From NCBI GenBank assembly GCA_965214915.1, contig CBDCCP010000002.1, positions 744,001-808,000 of the forward strand: DNA of 64,000 nucleotides, written 5' to 3'. The notes under the pieces are model-generated. The model made no database searches. It was given only the letters and a program-made list of their open reading frames with translations, and was not told where the DNA came from. Numbering within the stretch: the stretch's first letter is position 1; each line of letters begins with the position of its first letter. This stretch comes from CATQHP01 sp965214915 (GTDB taxonomy: Bacteria > Acidobacteriota > Terriglobia > Bryobacterales > UBA6623). Made by a program: the position numbers and the translations under genes. Of the stretch, positions 1 through 9,283 are shown one piece after another.

Positions 1-897
1 GGCGTAGGCGGCTTTGAGGGGGTTGCGGTCATCGACGCCGTAGAGCTTCCTGACGGCGGGGCTCTCGCTCGCAAGGTCGGAGGCTTCGGGAGCCGAGAGC
101 TGCATTCTCGCGGCCAACTCGTAGGCGGCGATGCGGGCTTCAAGGTCGCCGTCGCCCGGATGACGGTCGGCGTGGCGGCGGTTCAAGAAGCCGAGGAAGT
201 TGCGGGCGCCGATCTCCTGCGCTTCGCCGATCGACTCCGGCCTGGCCAGATTGCGGATCGGGTTCTGGGCGTTGAAGACGATCGCCTGGTGTTCGGCGGG
301 CAGAAAGCCGGCGCCCCAGTTGGCAGGACCGGCGGGCGGTTCGCCGCGGACGTCGGGGATGGCGACATAGGTCGGCAGATTGTTGTTGTCCGACCCGAGA
401 GCGTAGCCGATCCACGAGCCGGCGGAGGGAAAGCCTTCCAGCACGAAACCGGTGTTCATGTAGATGCAGCCCGGCCCGTGGGTATTGGTCTTGGACTGCA
501 TCGAGTGGACGAAGGCGATCTCGTCGACCCATCCGCCCAGGTGCGGCAGCAATGCAGTGATCGGCTTGCCGGATTCGCCTCGCGGCTTGAACTCCCATGG
601 CGAGCCCATCAGCGCGCCGTTCTTGCCTTGGAAGGTAACCAGTTCGGCTCCTGCGGGCGGCGGCCGGCCCGAGCGCCGCTGCAGCTCGGGCTTGTAGTCC
701 CACAGGTCGATGTGCGAGGCCGCGCCGGGACAGAAGATCTGCAGGACGCATTTGGCCTTCGGCACAAAGTGCGGGCCGACAGCCGCCCCGGTCTCGCGCG
801 GCAGCATGGCCGCAAGCGCGGCGCCTCCGAGGCCGTTGGCCATGTCGGCGAACCAGTCGCGGCGGGACGGAAGACGGCGGGGCGGCTTAGAAAACAT
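1..897 (-). CDS. DUF1501 protein, C-terminus beyond window edge
   Basis: This frame is open from an ATG at 897 to the left edge, so the gene is incomplete at its 3' end. The N-terminus has a twin-arginine signal (SRRDWF) followed by an alanine/glycine-rich stretch. The DUF1501 signatures follow: GPHFVPKAK, then a GAASHIDLWDYKP-like block, a GSWIGYALGSDNNNLP block and FLPAEHQ. DUF1501 proteins belong to the alkaline phosphatase/sulfatase superfamily and are exported; their reaction is not established. Its start overlaps the stop of the upstream DUF1553 gene by 11 bp, so the two are almost certainly co-translated. The same pairing recurs twice more in this window. Confidence 0.85.
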   Translation of the reverse strand, partial: MFSKPPRRLPSRRDWFADMANGLGGAALAAMLPRETGAAVGPHFVPKAKCVLQIFCPGAASHIDLWDYKPELQRRSGRPPPAGAELVTFQGKNGALMGSPWEFKPRGESGKPITALLPHLGGWVDEIAFVHSMQSKTNTHGPGCIYMNTGFVLEGFPSAGSWIGYALGSDNNNLPTYVAIPDVRGEPPAGPANWGAGFLPAEHQAIVFNAQNPIRNLARPESIGEAQEIGARNFLGFLNRRHADRHPGDGDLEARIAAYELAARMQLSAPEASDLASESPAVRKLYGVDDRNPLKAAYA

Positions 898-3883
898 AGA
901 TCAGCTCGTTCGCGTTGAGAATGGCGCGGGCGAACATCGTCCAGTCTTGGCTGTCGACGAACGCGAGGGATTCGCCAAGCTCCTCGGCGTCGGGCGCGCG
1001 TTGGAAAGCGAGTCTCCAGATGCGCCCGATGCGCGCCGCGGGATCGTCGCCCGCTTCGGCCTGCGAGCGCGCGGCCAGGAACTCGGCCTGTTGGAGCAAG
1101 AACGGGTTGTTGAGCAGGCTCAGCGCTTGGAGCGGCGTGGTGGTCGAGACGCGTTTCGGAGCCGCCAGAGCCGTGTCCGGGCAGTCGAACTGCCCGAGCA
1201 ATTCCGGCTTCACCGAGCGTGCGTGCTGGTGGTAGGCCGAGCGGCGATAGGTTTCCGGTCCGAACTCCTCGATGGGGTAGTAGGTGGCGACGTTGTCAAC
1301 CGTGTAGCGATAGAGCCGAAACCCGGGGCCGCCCATCGTGCGGTCGAGTCGGCCGCTGACGGCGAGCACCGTGTCGCGCACCTCCTCGGCGGAGAGGCGG
1401 CGCGGCGGTCGGCGCCACAAATAGACCGCGTCACGGTCTTCGGCCGCCGCCTCTTCGCGGTAAGCGCCGGATTGGCGATAGGTCGCCGAGAGCACGATAT
1501 CCCGGTGCAGTCCCTTGAGGCGCCAGCCGTGCTTGCGGACCAGCCGGTCGGCCAGCCACTCGAGCAGATCGGGGTGCGTCGGGCGCTCGCCGTTGGCGCC
1601 GAAGTCGCTCGGCGTGCGGACGATCGCCCGCCCCAAGTGGTGCATCCAAACGCGGTTGGCGATGACGCGGGCTGTGAGCGCGTTGTCGTCCGAGGCGATC
1701 CAGCGCGCGAGCGCCAAACGACGCTCGCCTTCGGGGGCGTTCGGGTCGAGCTCGAAGCCTTCGAGCAACTCGCTCAGCGAAGCGATGCTGCGCGGGGAGA
1801 CCTCGTCGCCCTTGCGCATCGGGTCGCCCCGCAACATGACGAAGCTCGACTCGGCCGGCTGCTCGAAGCGGCCCAGGAACGCCCGGCGCGGCTCTTTGAG
1901 TTGAGCGAGCTTGCGTTTCGCCGATTTTTGGCGCTGCTCGAGCTGCTCCCACTGCTGCGCCTCGTCCGCCGAGAAGACGGCGAAGAGCAGCAGGCGCTCG
2001 CGGTCCTCGTCGGAATATGGGAGGCGGCCTCGGGAGTCGGCGACGGTGCGCCACTGCTTGCCGTTGAGCGAGACCTCGACCTTGTAGCGCTCGGGAATCG
2101 ACCGCGAGAAGCGCCCGCCGAAACCCATCAGTCGGTCCGCAGACCATTTCACGCGGTTGACCGTAGCCGGGCGCGACAACTCGATCACGGCCCACTGCGG
2201 CATGCCGCCTGCCGAGATCCAGCGCTTGTCGAACTTGCCGTCGATGAGGTTGGCCGCGGCGTAGGTGTCGGGGCTGGCTTCGTCGATGCGCGTGGAGGAG
2301 ACGGACGCTGTTCCTCCAAGGGCCAGGTTGCGCGGATTTGGCTCGGAGCTCCAGACTTCGAGTTCGTCAAGGTCGCAAGACTTGCGGTTGGCCGTCGCCG
2401 CTTCAATTGTCAGGCGCACCCAGCGCGCTTCGACCGGCTCGAAGCTCTCCTCGGCGCCGGCCGGGTCGACGCTCGGGCGGTAGCCGGCGAGGATCTCCTC
2501 GCGGCGAGCGTCGACGCGTTCCCGGGCCGCTTCCCGTAATCGATCGAGGCCGTTCGCGGCGCTCCGGATTTCCGTCCTCAGCGGTTCGGCGGCGGCTTCG
2601 TAGGCGGCGATCGCGTCCGGCTGCTCCCAGACGCGGTCGCCGTGCCAGACGCCGGCGAAGGCCGCCTGCATGCGGTAATAGTCCTTCTGTTGGATGGGGT
2701 CGAACTTGTGATCGTGGCAGCGGGCGCAGTGGACCGTCAGGCCGAGAAAGGCCGAGGCCGTGCCGGCGATCATGTCGTCGAGGTGATTCGCGCGTTTCTG
2801 GGCTTCGCCCTCGGGATTCTGAATCTTGACGGTATCGTGCGGGCCCGCCACCAAGAAACCGGTCGCCGCTTCGATGTCGGTATCGCCCGGCGCGAGTTGG
2901 TCTCCGGCGAGCTGCTCCAGGATCATGCGGTTGAATGGCTTGTCCTGGTTGAGCGACCGGATCACCCAGTCACGGTAGGGCCACGCATTCTTGCGGAGAT
3001 GGTTCTGCTCGTAACCGTTGCTCTCGCCGAAGCGCGCCACATCGAGCCAGTGACGGCCCCAACGCTCGCCGTAGGCCGAGTCGTCCAGGAGGCGGTCGAC
3101 CAGGCGGCGGTAGGCGTCCGGACGGGGGTCGGCGACGAAGGCTTCGACTTGTTCCGGCGTGGGCGGCAGGCCGGTGAGGTCGAACGTGACCCGTCGGATT
3201 AGCGTGCGCCGGTCGGCGGGCGGGGAAGGCTTGAGACCGCGCTCCTGGAGACGGGCGGCGACAAAGCGGTCGATTGCGGTCCGCGCCCAGTCGTGTTGGG
3301 CCGCGGGCGGCTCAACTTTACGCCACGGTCGGAGCGACCACCAGAGCTCCTCCCGGCCTTCCCTGGGGTCTTCGCCCGACAAGTCGTCGATCGCGCCGGC
3401 GGCGATCCAAGCGCGAATGGTTTCGACCTCCGCCGGGGTCAACTTCTCGCCGACGGGCGGCATGGGGGCGCTTGGGCCGGAGATCTTCGCCATCAGCAAG
3501 CTCTCGTCGGGCTTGCCGACGACCACGGCCGGTCCGCTCGCACCGCCCTCAATCAGCGCCGATGCGCTGGTCACGCGCAAGCTTTTTTGCGCCGCTCGAC
3601 CGCGGTGGCACATGGCGCAGCGCCGCTCGAGAACAGGCAGCACGCTCTGGCGAAAGCCGGATCGTTCCTCTAGTGTCGAAACGGGCGATTGAGCCGACGC
3701 TCCCACCGCAAAGAGAAAACCGAGCGCCGCTGTAACCGCCGACGCCGGCACGAGATGTGTAATCAGGCGCCGCAACAATCCGCACACACAACTTTTGGGC
3801 GAAAACGGTCGCAAAACGTCTTCGCGGCCTCGCTCGCAGCGCTGTCGGCGCGCGCAACAGGCGTCTGAGCCGACGTTCCGCAT
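887..3883 (-). CDS. PSCyt/DUF1549-DUF1553 cytochrome-like protein with F5/8-type insert
   Basis: This is a large exported protein of the planctomycete cytochrome family. A signal peptide ends near ASAQ. It is followed by a PSCyt1 haem motif (CAMCH), the PSCyt2/DUF1549 domain with a second motif (CARCHDHKFDPI), and a C-terminal PSD1/DUF1553 domain (RVIANRVWMHHLGRA, THPDLLEWLA). Between the last two lies an insert containing VRLTIEAA, NLALGGTASVSS and LIDGKFDKRW, which resembles a discoidin (F5/8 type C) carbohydrate-binding domain. The start is uncertain. The frame is open to an ATG at 4018, but the residues before the signal peptide look non-coding. I chose the ATG at 3883; a GTG at 3787 directly before the hydrophobic segment is also plausible. 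Function is unknown; an envelope redox role with the overlapping DUF1501 gene is an inference. Confidence 0.85.
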   Translation of the reverse strand: MRNVGSDACCARRQRCERGREDVLRPFSPKSCVCGLLRRLITHLVPASAVTAALGFLFAVGASAQSPVSTLEERSGFRQSVLPVLERRCAMCHRGRAAQKSLRVTSASALIEGGASGPAVVVGKPDESLLMAKISGPSAPMPPVGEKLTPAEVETIRAWIAAGAIDDLSGEDPREGREELWWSLRPWRKVEPPAAQHDWARTAIDRFVAARLQERGLKPSPPADRRTLIRRVTFDLTGLPPTPEQVEAFVADPRPDAYRRLVDRLLDDSAYGERWGRHWLDVARFGESNGYEQNHLRKNAWPYRDWVIRSLNQDKPFNRMILEQLAGDQLAPGDTDIEAATGFLVAGPHDTVKIQNPEGEAQKRANHLDDMIAGTASAFLGLTVHCARCHDHKFDPIQQKDYYRMQAAFAGVWHGDRVWEQPDAIAAYEAAAEPLRTEIRSAANGLDRLREAARERVDARREEILAGYRPSVDPAGAEESFEPVEARWVRLTIEAATANRKSCDLDELEVWSSEPNPRNLALGGTASVSSTRIDEASPDTYAAANLIDGKFDKRWISAGGMPQWAVIELSRPATVNRVKWSADRLMGFGGRFSRSIPERYKVEVSLNGKQWRTVADSRGRLPYSDEDRERLLLFAVFSADEAQQWEQLEQRQKSAKRKLAQLKEPRRAFLGRFEQPAESSFVMLRGDPMRKGDEVSPRSIASLSELLEGFELDPNAPEGERRLALARWIASDDNALTARVIANRVWMHHLGRAIVRTPSDFGANGERPTHPDLLEWLADRLVRKHGWRLKGLHRDIVLSATYRQSGAYREEAAAEDRDAVYLWRRPPRRLSAEEVRDTVLAVSGRLDRTMGGPGFRLYRYTVDNVATYYPIEEFGPETYRRSAYHQHARSVKPELLGQFDCPDTALAAPKRVSTTTPLQALSLLNNPFLLQQAEFLAARSQAEAGDDPAARIGRIWRLAFQRAPDAEELGESLAFVDSQDWTMFARAILNANELIYVF

Positions 3884-4117
3884 CGAGCGCCCCGAAAAAC
3901 GCTGCTCGAACCGCCGCCGGCCCCTTCCGGTCGAATTTGGCGAGACGTCCGGGCCGGGGGTCAATGACCATCGCCCCCTCGGCGCTTCCCCAACTTGGCC
4001 CATAATGCCTCCCGCCATTCCCAGGATAATACGTTGCTATCTCTTCCTGAGACTGTACACCAACTCAGCTATTGCTGAAAATTCGTTTGGACCGGCAGGA
4101 ACTGCGCTCAGGCGGCT

Positions 4118-7100
4118 TTAGAACATCAACTTCAGACCGATCTGTATCTGCCTGGGAGGACGGAAGGTCCGGGTTACCGTTCCGAAGGCGCCGGAGCCGA
4201 ACGTCACCTGGCCGCCGGCCGTCGGCAGGCCGAAATGGGGCGTATTGGTGATGTTGAAGAACTCGCCCCGCAGTTGGGCCCGCAAGCGTTCGCGGATGTT
4301 GAAGGACTTGCTGACCGAGACATCGGCGATCGTCGCGCCCTTGTTTCGTAGATCTCCGAAGAAGCGCGGCGCCGATCCCTGCTCGAACTGACCCGGTTCG
4401 ACGAAGGCGTCGGTGTTGAACCAACGTTCCGGCGTCGGGTTGTCGAGTTTGACCGCTTCCAGGTTCGGAACATCGGTGCGCTTGACGGCGTAGCCGAACG
4501 CAGCCAGCGTGTTCGGCGCACGGACATTGATAGGCGCTCCGGAGCTGAATCGGACGGTCCCCGCGATCTGCCACCCTCCTACGACGGCGTCCAGCGCCTT
4601 CGACATCGCACTCCCGACCGCGCGGTCTCGGCCGACCGGAACCTCCCAGATCAAATTTGTCACGAAGTCATGGGGGATGTCGTGGGAGCTCACCGAGTAG
4701 TCCGCCATGGGATCGAACTGATCCCTGAGGCCGTCGGTGATGAACCAGCCTTGGTCCTCCGAGGCGTTGTCCTGCGCCTTTGACCATTGGTAGCTGGTCA
4801 GAAGGGTCAACCCGTCCGAGAACCTGCGCGTGAACTTGAAGTACAGAGCGTCGAACCTGGAGGTCGCGCCCTTTTCGCTCCTGGGCGTGTTGACATTGTT
4901 GAAATGGGGAAAGAGTCGCAGCAGGCGGTGAAACGGAATCGTTCCGCCACGGTTCGGCCCCGCGGTGAGGACGCCGAAAAACGGGTTGGAAACTCGGTTG
5001 TTGAGAGCCTGGCCTTCGTTCAAAAAGCTCATTGGAACTTGATTCATGTTGCGAGGTTGGCCCCAAGCGTATTTGCGTCCCTGATTTCCGGTGTAGCCGA
5101 TCTCCACCACGGCGCCGTTACCGAGCTCGTACTGAAAATCGAGGCTGTAGCTCTGCAGGTAAGGCGAGGGGTTATCGTGCCGCCATGCCTGTACGTTCAG
5201 GCCGGACTGAGTCAGCAACCCGTCGGCGGCGCCGCGAGGCGGCGTGACGCCGTTGGGAAACGGATTGCTCAACAAGTTCACGGGGACCGGACCCTCCGGG
5301 TTAAGCACCCACGGCGTGCTCCTGTCGAAGCCGGGCATTCCGGTGATCCCGCCGTCGACGATCGCTTGGGAATACGAGATGCCGTATCCGGAGCGCATCA
5401 CCAGTTTGTCCGTGATCTTGTAGCTCAGGCCGATCCGCGGCGCCCAGTTCGTTGTGTCGAGCCCTGTGAGGTTGCGGTTGTCGGCGTCAGAGAAGCTGAA
5501 TCCGCCGTTGAGATCGAAACCGGGAACTTGATCGTCGAGCGGACTGGCCGCCGCGTAGTCAAAGTAGCCCTGCCGGTTGTAGCGCTCCGTGCGTCCGTAC
5601 TGCTGCTCGTAGCGTAAGCCCAGGACCAGCGTCAAGCCGGGAGTGACTCTCCAAGTGTCTTGCCCGTACCAACCCATGTAGACGTTCTGCTTGGCCGGGT
5701 CGGCCGAGAGTCGAGCCGATCCTCCGCCGACCCCCAGCAGCAGGGAAGCCATCGAATTGCCGACGACGCTGCTGTTGCCTACCGCGACCGGTCCGGTCGT
5801 CGGCCCCCGGTTGAACGACATTTGCTGCGTGCGTCGATCGAAGAAGTTTTGTCGCTGGAACTCGATGTTGAAACCGAACTTCAGGCTGTGATTGCCGCGT
5901 TCGTTGTTGATGTTGATACCGCCCGAGTGGGTCCGGCGGATGTTAGCGAAGTTGCGCGTGGCGCCTACGTTCGTGTACTCCGCAACAGAGTAGGCCCCCA
6001 GGTCTTCGTTCTGGAATTGCCCGGCGTATTGCTCGGAGTACCCCAAATCCGTCAAGCGGGACCCATCGGCATTGGGAATAACGGTGGCGAAGCGATGGCC
6101 GCCGCCCGAACCGATGTTGAAATTGATGACCCAGGTTGGAGTCGGCACGATGGTGTTGTTCCAACTGACGCTGTAGTAGGGATTGTCGTTTTCCGTCCCT
6201 GTGTCGGCCCCATTGTTGAAGAATCGGGCCACACTGCCGCCGAGCAGGGTGCGCGTGGTTCGGAAGAACGTGCTGTACTTCTCGCTTGGGGACCAGTCGA
6301 GTCTTCCGTCCCAACGATCGTTGGTCTGGTCCGTCGGAGCGGTTGCGAAGAAGTTGTTGGCGTTGGTGATCGGGACGCCGGACTGATTCGGCGCCGGAAA
6401 CAGATTGGCGACGTTGCGCCCGACCGAATCGAAGCGTGAGGCGGGGATCGCGTTGCCCGCGAACGGGTCTCGGACAAACCCGTCTCCGTCCGGATTCTCG
6501 CGCGTCGTGAACGGGTCGAAGATCTCTTGCAGGGCGCCGTTGCGATTGAAGCTCTGGGTGAAGTCGCCCTGGCGTTCAAGCGCGGTCGGGACTGTCAGGT
6601 TGACCGATTGGGCTTGTGGGATACGCGTGGCTTCGTACCCGAAAAGGGCGTAGATATTCTTCTTCTTCCAAAGCGGTCCTGAAACGTTGAGCCCGGCCTG
6701 TTGACGCTTGAACTCCGGACGTGCGTTGCCGGCTCGATTGCGCTCCCACGTATTCGCATCCAGATTGTCGTTGCGGTGAAACCAAAACAACGTTCCATGA
6801 ACCTGGTTGCCGCCGCCCCTGGTTATGATGCTGACCACGCCGTTGCCGACTCGCCCGTACTGCGCGTCATAGGTGTTGCGCGAGATCTGCATCTCCTGGA
6901 CGGAGTCGACGGATGGGGTGCCGAAGTTGGCGCCCCAGTCTCCGCCGCCGCCCTTGTTCGACACGCCGTCGATGGTGACCGTGTTGCTGGCTTCACGTCC
7001 GCCGTTCATGGCAAACAGCGCTTGGTCCTGTTCGCTGATCCGGTCCGAGACGGCGCGCCTCCCGCTGTTCTGGAACGCCGAGGTCACCCCGGCGTGGGCG

Positions 7101-7585
7101 TGGACGAGTTGCAGCGGATTGCGGAAGTTGATTGGCAACTCCGTGATCTCTTCGCTGTTGAGGCTGCTGGTCTGATTTGCCGATTGGGTGTCAAGCATGA
7201 CCGCCTGGGCGGCGACCTCGACCGTCTCGGTTACTGCGCCAAGCTCGAGCGCCGCGTTGATCTCGGCGTCCTGAGCGCCTTGAAGCCGGATGCCCGCCTG
7301 AACGAATCTCTTGAACCCCTCGGTCTCGACTGTGAGCTCGTAGGAGCCGGCCTTGAGTTGCGACATCGTAAAACGGCCGGTTTCACCCGTCGCTGCCGTG
7401 CGCTCCTCGCCGGTGTCGGTGTTGGTCAGCTTGACTTCGGCGCCGGGAATGACAGCCCCGCCGGGATCGGTGACCAGCCCCGTGAGGCTGGCAAACGTTA
7501 CTTGGGCGCGGCTGACGGCCGCGCCCAGGACTACGAGCAAACAGGCAGCGGTTACCGTCGCCGCGAATGAACGAAACTTCGTCAT
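4118..7585 (-). CDS. Oar-type TonB-dependent receptor with carboxypeptidase-regulatory domain
   Basis: This 1155-residue outer-membrane protein has a signal peptide ending at about residue 27 (VSRAQ). A carboxypeptidase-regulatory (beta-sandwich) domain follows at roughly 30-110, starting GLVTDPGGAVIPGA. Next come a plug region with TIDGVSNKGGGG and QEMQISRNTYDAQYGR, and a long beta-barrel ending in aromatic-rich strands (RQIQIGLKLMF). This is the usual Acidobacteriota Oar/TonB-receptor layout, generally thought to import large or scarce ligands; the ligand is not predictable. The ATG at 7585 has a strong AAGGAG 8 bp upstream and a promoter-like sequence about 50 bp further up. The gene is divergent from the TPR gene at 7799. 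Confidence 0.92.
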   Translation of the reverse strand: MTKFRSFAATVTAACLLVVLGAAVSRAQVTFASLTGLVTDPGGAVIPGAEVKLTNTDTGEERTAATGETGRFTMSQLKAGSYELTVETEGFKRFVQAGIRLQGAQDAEINAALELGAVTETVEVAAQAVMLDTQSANQTSSLNSEEITELPINFRNPLQLVHAHAGVTSAFQNSGRRAVSDRISEQDQALFAMNGGREASNTVTIDGVSNKGGGGDWGANFGTPSVDSVQEMQISRNTYDAQYGRVGNGVVSIITRGGGNQVHGTLFWFHRNDNLDANTWERNRAGNARPEFKRQQAGLNVSGPLWKKKNIYALFGYEATRIPQAQSVNLTVPTALERQGDFTQSFNRNGALQEIFDPFTTRENPDGDGFVRDPFAGNAIPASRFDSVGRNVANLFPAPNQSGVPITNANNFFATAPTDQTNDRWDGRLDWSPSEKYSTFFRTTRTLLGGSVARFFNNGADTGTENDNPYYSVSWNNTIVPTPTWVINFNIGSGGGHRFATVIPNADGSRLTDLGYSEQYAGQFQNEDLGAYSVAEYTNVGATRNFANIRRTHSGGININNERGNHSLKFGFNIEFQRQNFFDRRTQQMSFNRGPTTGPVAVGNSSVVGNSMASLLLGVGGGSARLSADPAKQNVYMGWYGQDTWRVTPGLTLVLGLRYEQQYGRTERYNRQGYFDYAAASPLDDQVPGFDLNGGFSFSDADNRNLTGLDTTNWAPRIGLSYKITDKLVMRSGYGISYSQAIVDGGITGMPGFDRSTPWVLNPEGPVPVNLLSNPFPNGVTPPRGAADGLLTQSGLNVQAWRHDNPSPYLQSYSLDFQYELGNGAVVEIGYTGNQGRKYAWGQPRNMNQVPMSFLNEGQALNNRVSNPFFGVLTAGPNRGGTIPFHRLLRLFPHFNNVNTPRSEKGATSRFDALYFKFTRRFSDGLTLLTSYQWSKAQDNASEDQGWFITDGLRDQFDPMADYSVSSHDIPHDFVTNLIWEVPVGRDRAVGSAMSKALDAVVGGWQIAGTVRFSSGAPINVRAPNTLAAFGYAVKRTDVPNLEAVKLDNPTPERWFNTDAFVEPGQFEQGSAPRFFGDLRNKGATIADVSVSKSFNIRERLRAQLRGEFFNITNTPHFGLPTAGGQVTFGSGAFGTVTRTFRPPRQIQIGLKLMF

Positions 7586-7632
7586 CGGGAGACTCCTTTC
7601 CGTTAACCAGATAATCGATTAGCGTGATATCG

Positions 7633-7661
7633 ACCGTATCATTTCGCATGATGGGAGTCAA
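7633..7661 (-). promoter_or_regulatory. Putative sigma70-type promoter of the Oar-type receptor
   Basis: Read on the minus strand, TTGACT (7656-7661) is followed after exactly 17 bp by TACGGT (7633-7638). The -10 end lies about 48 bp upstream of the receptor start. The -35 matches consensus in 5 of 6 positions; the -10 is weaker. Assigned by inspection only. Confidence 0.4.
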
Positions 7662-7768
7662 GGCGGGGCTGAGAGTGAATGCGGAGGCCGTCGTGCGTGA
7701 GAAGATCGCCGCTTGGCGCGAATATCGGTTGACCGCGGGTCGCCGGGTTCGAGCGACGTCCGTATCCC

Positions 7769-7774
7769 TATAAT
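7769..7774 (+). promoter_or_regulatory. -10 element (TATAAT) before the TPR/CRTAC1 pair
   Basis: A consensus TATAAT sits 25 bp upstream of the ATG at 7799, inside the sequence ATAATCGATAGCG. A near copy (ATAATCGATTAGCG, 7611-7624) lies on the other side of the same divergent intergenic region. No convincing -35 box is visible and there is no clear ribosome binding site, so a very short leader is implied. Confidence 0.35.
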
Positions 7775-7798
7775 CGATAGCGTCCGTCGCCGCCTGCC

Positions 7799-9283
7799 AT
7801 GATCGCTCGGCGCCTATTCGAACTCGTCCTGCTGGCGTCCTCCCTGGCGGCCGGGCCTGCGCTGAGCCAAGAAGCGGATCCCGGCAAGCTGACCCAACAA
7901 GCCAAGGCCTCGATGCAGGCTCGGAAGTTTGCAGCGGCCGAGCGGATCTATCGCCAATTGCTCGAGGTTTACCCTGAAGAGCCCGGCCTGCTGATGAATC
8001 TCGGGTTGGCTCTGCATTCTTCGGGGAAGTATGAGGATGCGATCGAGCAGTTTGGCTCCGCTCTAAAGCGCAAGCCGGACCTGACCCCGGCTTGGCTTCT
8101 TATGGGCGTGGGCCTGCAGAAGCTCGGACGTCACAGCGAAGCTGTCGGAGCGCTGACCAAGACTGTCGAGCTCGATCCCGAGAACCGGATTGCCCGCTTC
8201 GAGTTGGCCGACGCGCTGCTTCGGAGTAACGAGCCGGAGCGAGCGGTTGGAGAATTCGCCGCGCTTGCCGAGCAGGAACCCTCGAACCCCAAGCTGTGGC
8301 TGGGATTGGGACTCTGCTACACGGAGCTATCGCGCCGCGCTGGAGAAGCGCTGGAACGGGCCGCCGCGGATTCCGCTTATCGCCGGCTGCTAGTGGCCCG
8401 TTCCGAACAGGCGCGAGAGCGCTACCGCGCCGCGTTCACACATTACCGCGCGGCGCTCGCAGCCGACCCGCGGGCGCCCGGAGCGCATACGGCGATCGCC
8501 GAGATCTATCGTGCGACGGGCCGATCGGAATGGGCCGAAGCAGAGTTGGCCAAGATTCCCCGCGGAATTCCTTGCAGCGAGCGGCCCCTGGAATGCGCGT
8601 ACGAGTCCGGCGACTTCGACGAGGTCCTGCGAGCAACCAAGTCAGGCTCCACTCCCGAATCGCTCTACTGGCGGGCGCGCGGCCTTGCCGGGAAGGCGAG
8701 GCAGGCCAACGAGAGGTTGCTGGCGCTGCCGCCCTCCGCCGCCTCGTACCAGCTACTGGCGGCGGCCGAAGACTTGGAGGGGCGTCCGCGGGAAGCCGCG
8801 GAGGCATGGAAGAAGGCTCTCGAACTCGACCCCGGCAACTGGACCCTGCTCACCAACCGGTTGCGCTCGTTGTCGGCCGCGGGACTCCATGACGAGTTGC
8901 TTGCTGAGACCGATCGCTTGTCGGTCCGGAGGCGCGCCTCGACCGACGCCCTGTTCTACTCCGGCGACGCTCTGCTGCAGCTCGGCCGGGTCGAAGAAGC
9001 GATCCCTCGACTCGAGGGAGCCCTGAGAACTACGGGTGACGACTCCCGAGCCCACCGCTCGTTGGCCACAGCGTATTTGCGGGTTGGCCGCGGAGAGGAG
9101 GCGATTCCCCACTTGGAGAAATTGCTCGAGGCCGGGGATGACGCAGCTCTGCTGTTTCAGCTTTCGCGCGCCTACCAGGCGGCCGGACGGACCGCCGCAG
9201 CCCGCGCGGCGATCGAACGCCGCCAAAAGGCCCTTGCCGCAAGCGGCCCTTCCCAAGCCGTGAGCGAGATACTTCCTCCGTAG
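7799..9283 (+). CDS. Exported tetratricopeptide-repeat protein
   Basis: This 494-residue protein has an N-terminal signal peptide (LVLLASSLAAGPALSQ). It then consists of tandem TPR units, recognisable as recurring patterns such as YEDAIEQFGSALKRKPDLTPAWLLMGVGLQKLG and SEAVGALTKTVELDPENRIARFELA. TPR arrays are protein-binding scaffolds. The stop codon directly abuts the ATG of the next gene (zero spacing), so translation of the two is probably coupled. TPR genes paired with ASPIC/UnbV genes are common in Acidobacteriota and Planctomycetes, but the shared function is not established. Confidence 0.85.
   Translation: MIARRLFELVLLASSLAAGPALSQEADPGKLTQQAKASMQARKFAAAERIYRQLLEVYPEEPGLLMNLGLALHSSGKYEDAIEQFGSALKRKPDLTPAWLLMGVGLQKLGRHSEAVGALTKTVELDPENRIARFELADALLRSNEPERAVGEFAALAEQEPSNPKLWLGLGLCYTELSRRAGEALERAAADSAYRRLLVARSEQARERYRAAFTHYRAALAADPRAPGAHTAIAEIYRATGRSEWAEAELAKIPRGIPCSERPLECAYESGDFDEVLRATKSGSTPESLYWRARGLAGKARQANERLLALPPSAASYQLLAAAEDLEGRPREAAEAWKKALELDPGNWTLLTNRLRSLSAAGLHDELLAETDRLSVRRRASTDALFYSGDALLQLGRVEEAIPRLEGALRTTGDDSRAHRSLATAYLRVGRGEEAIPHLEKLLEAGDDAALLFQLSRAYQAAGRTAAARAAIERRQKALAASGPSQAVSEILPP

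Noticed and set aside
710..2539. Long plus-strand open frame of 609 codons opposite the DUF1553 gene
   Set aside because: It is the antisense shadow of a high-GC gene. The minus strand carries CxxCH and DUF1553 motifs; the plus frame has no recognisable domain and is arginine/alanine-rich.
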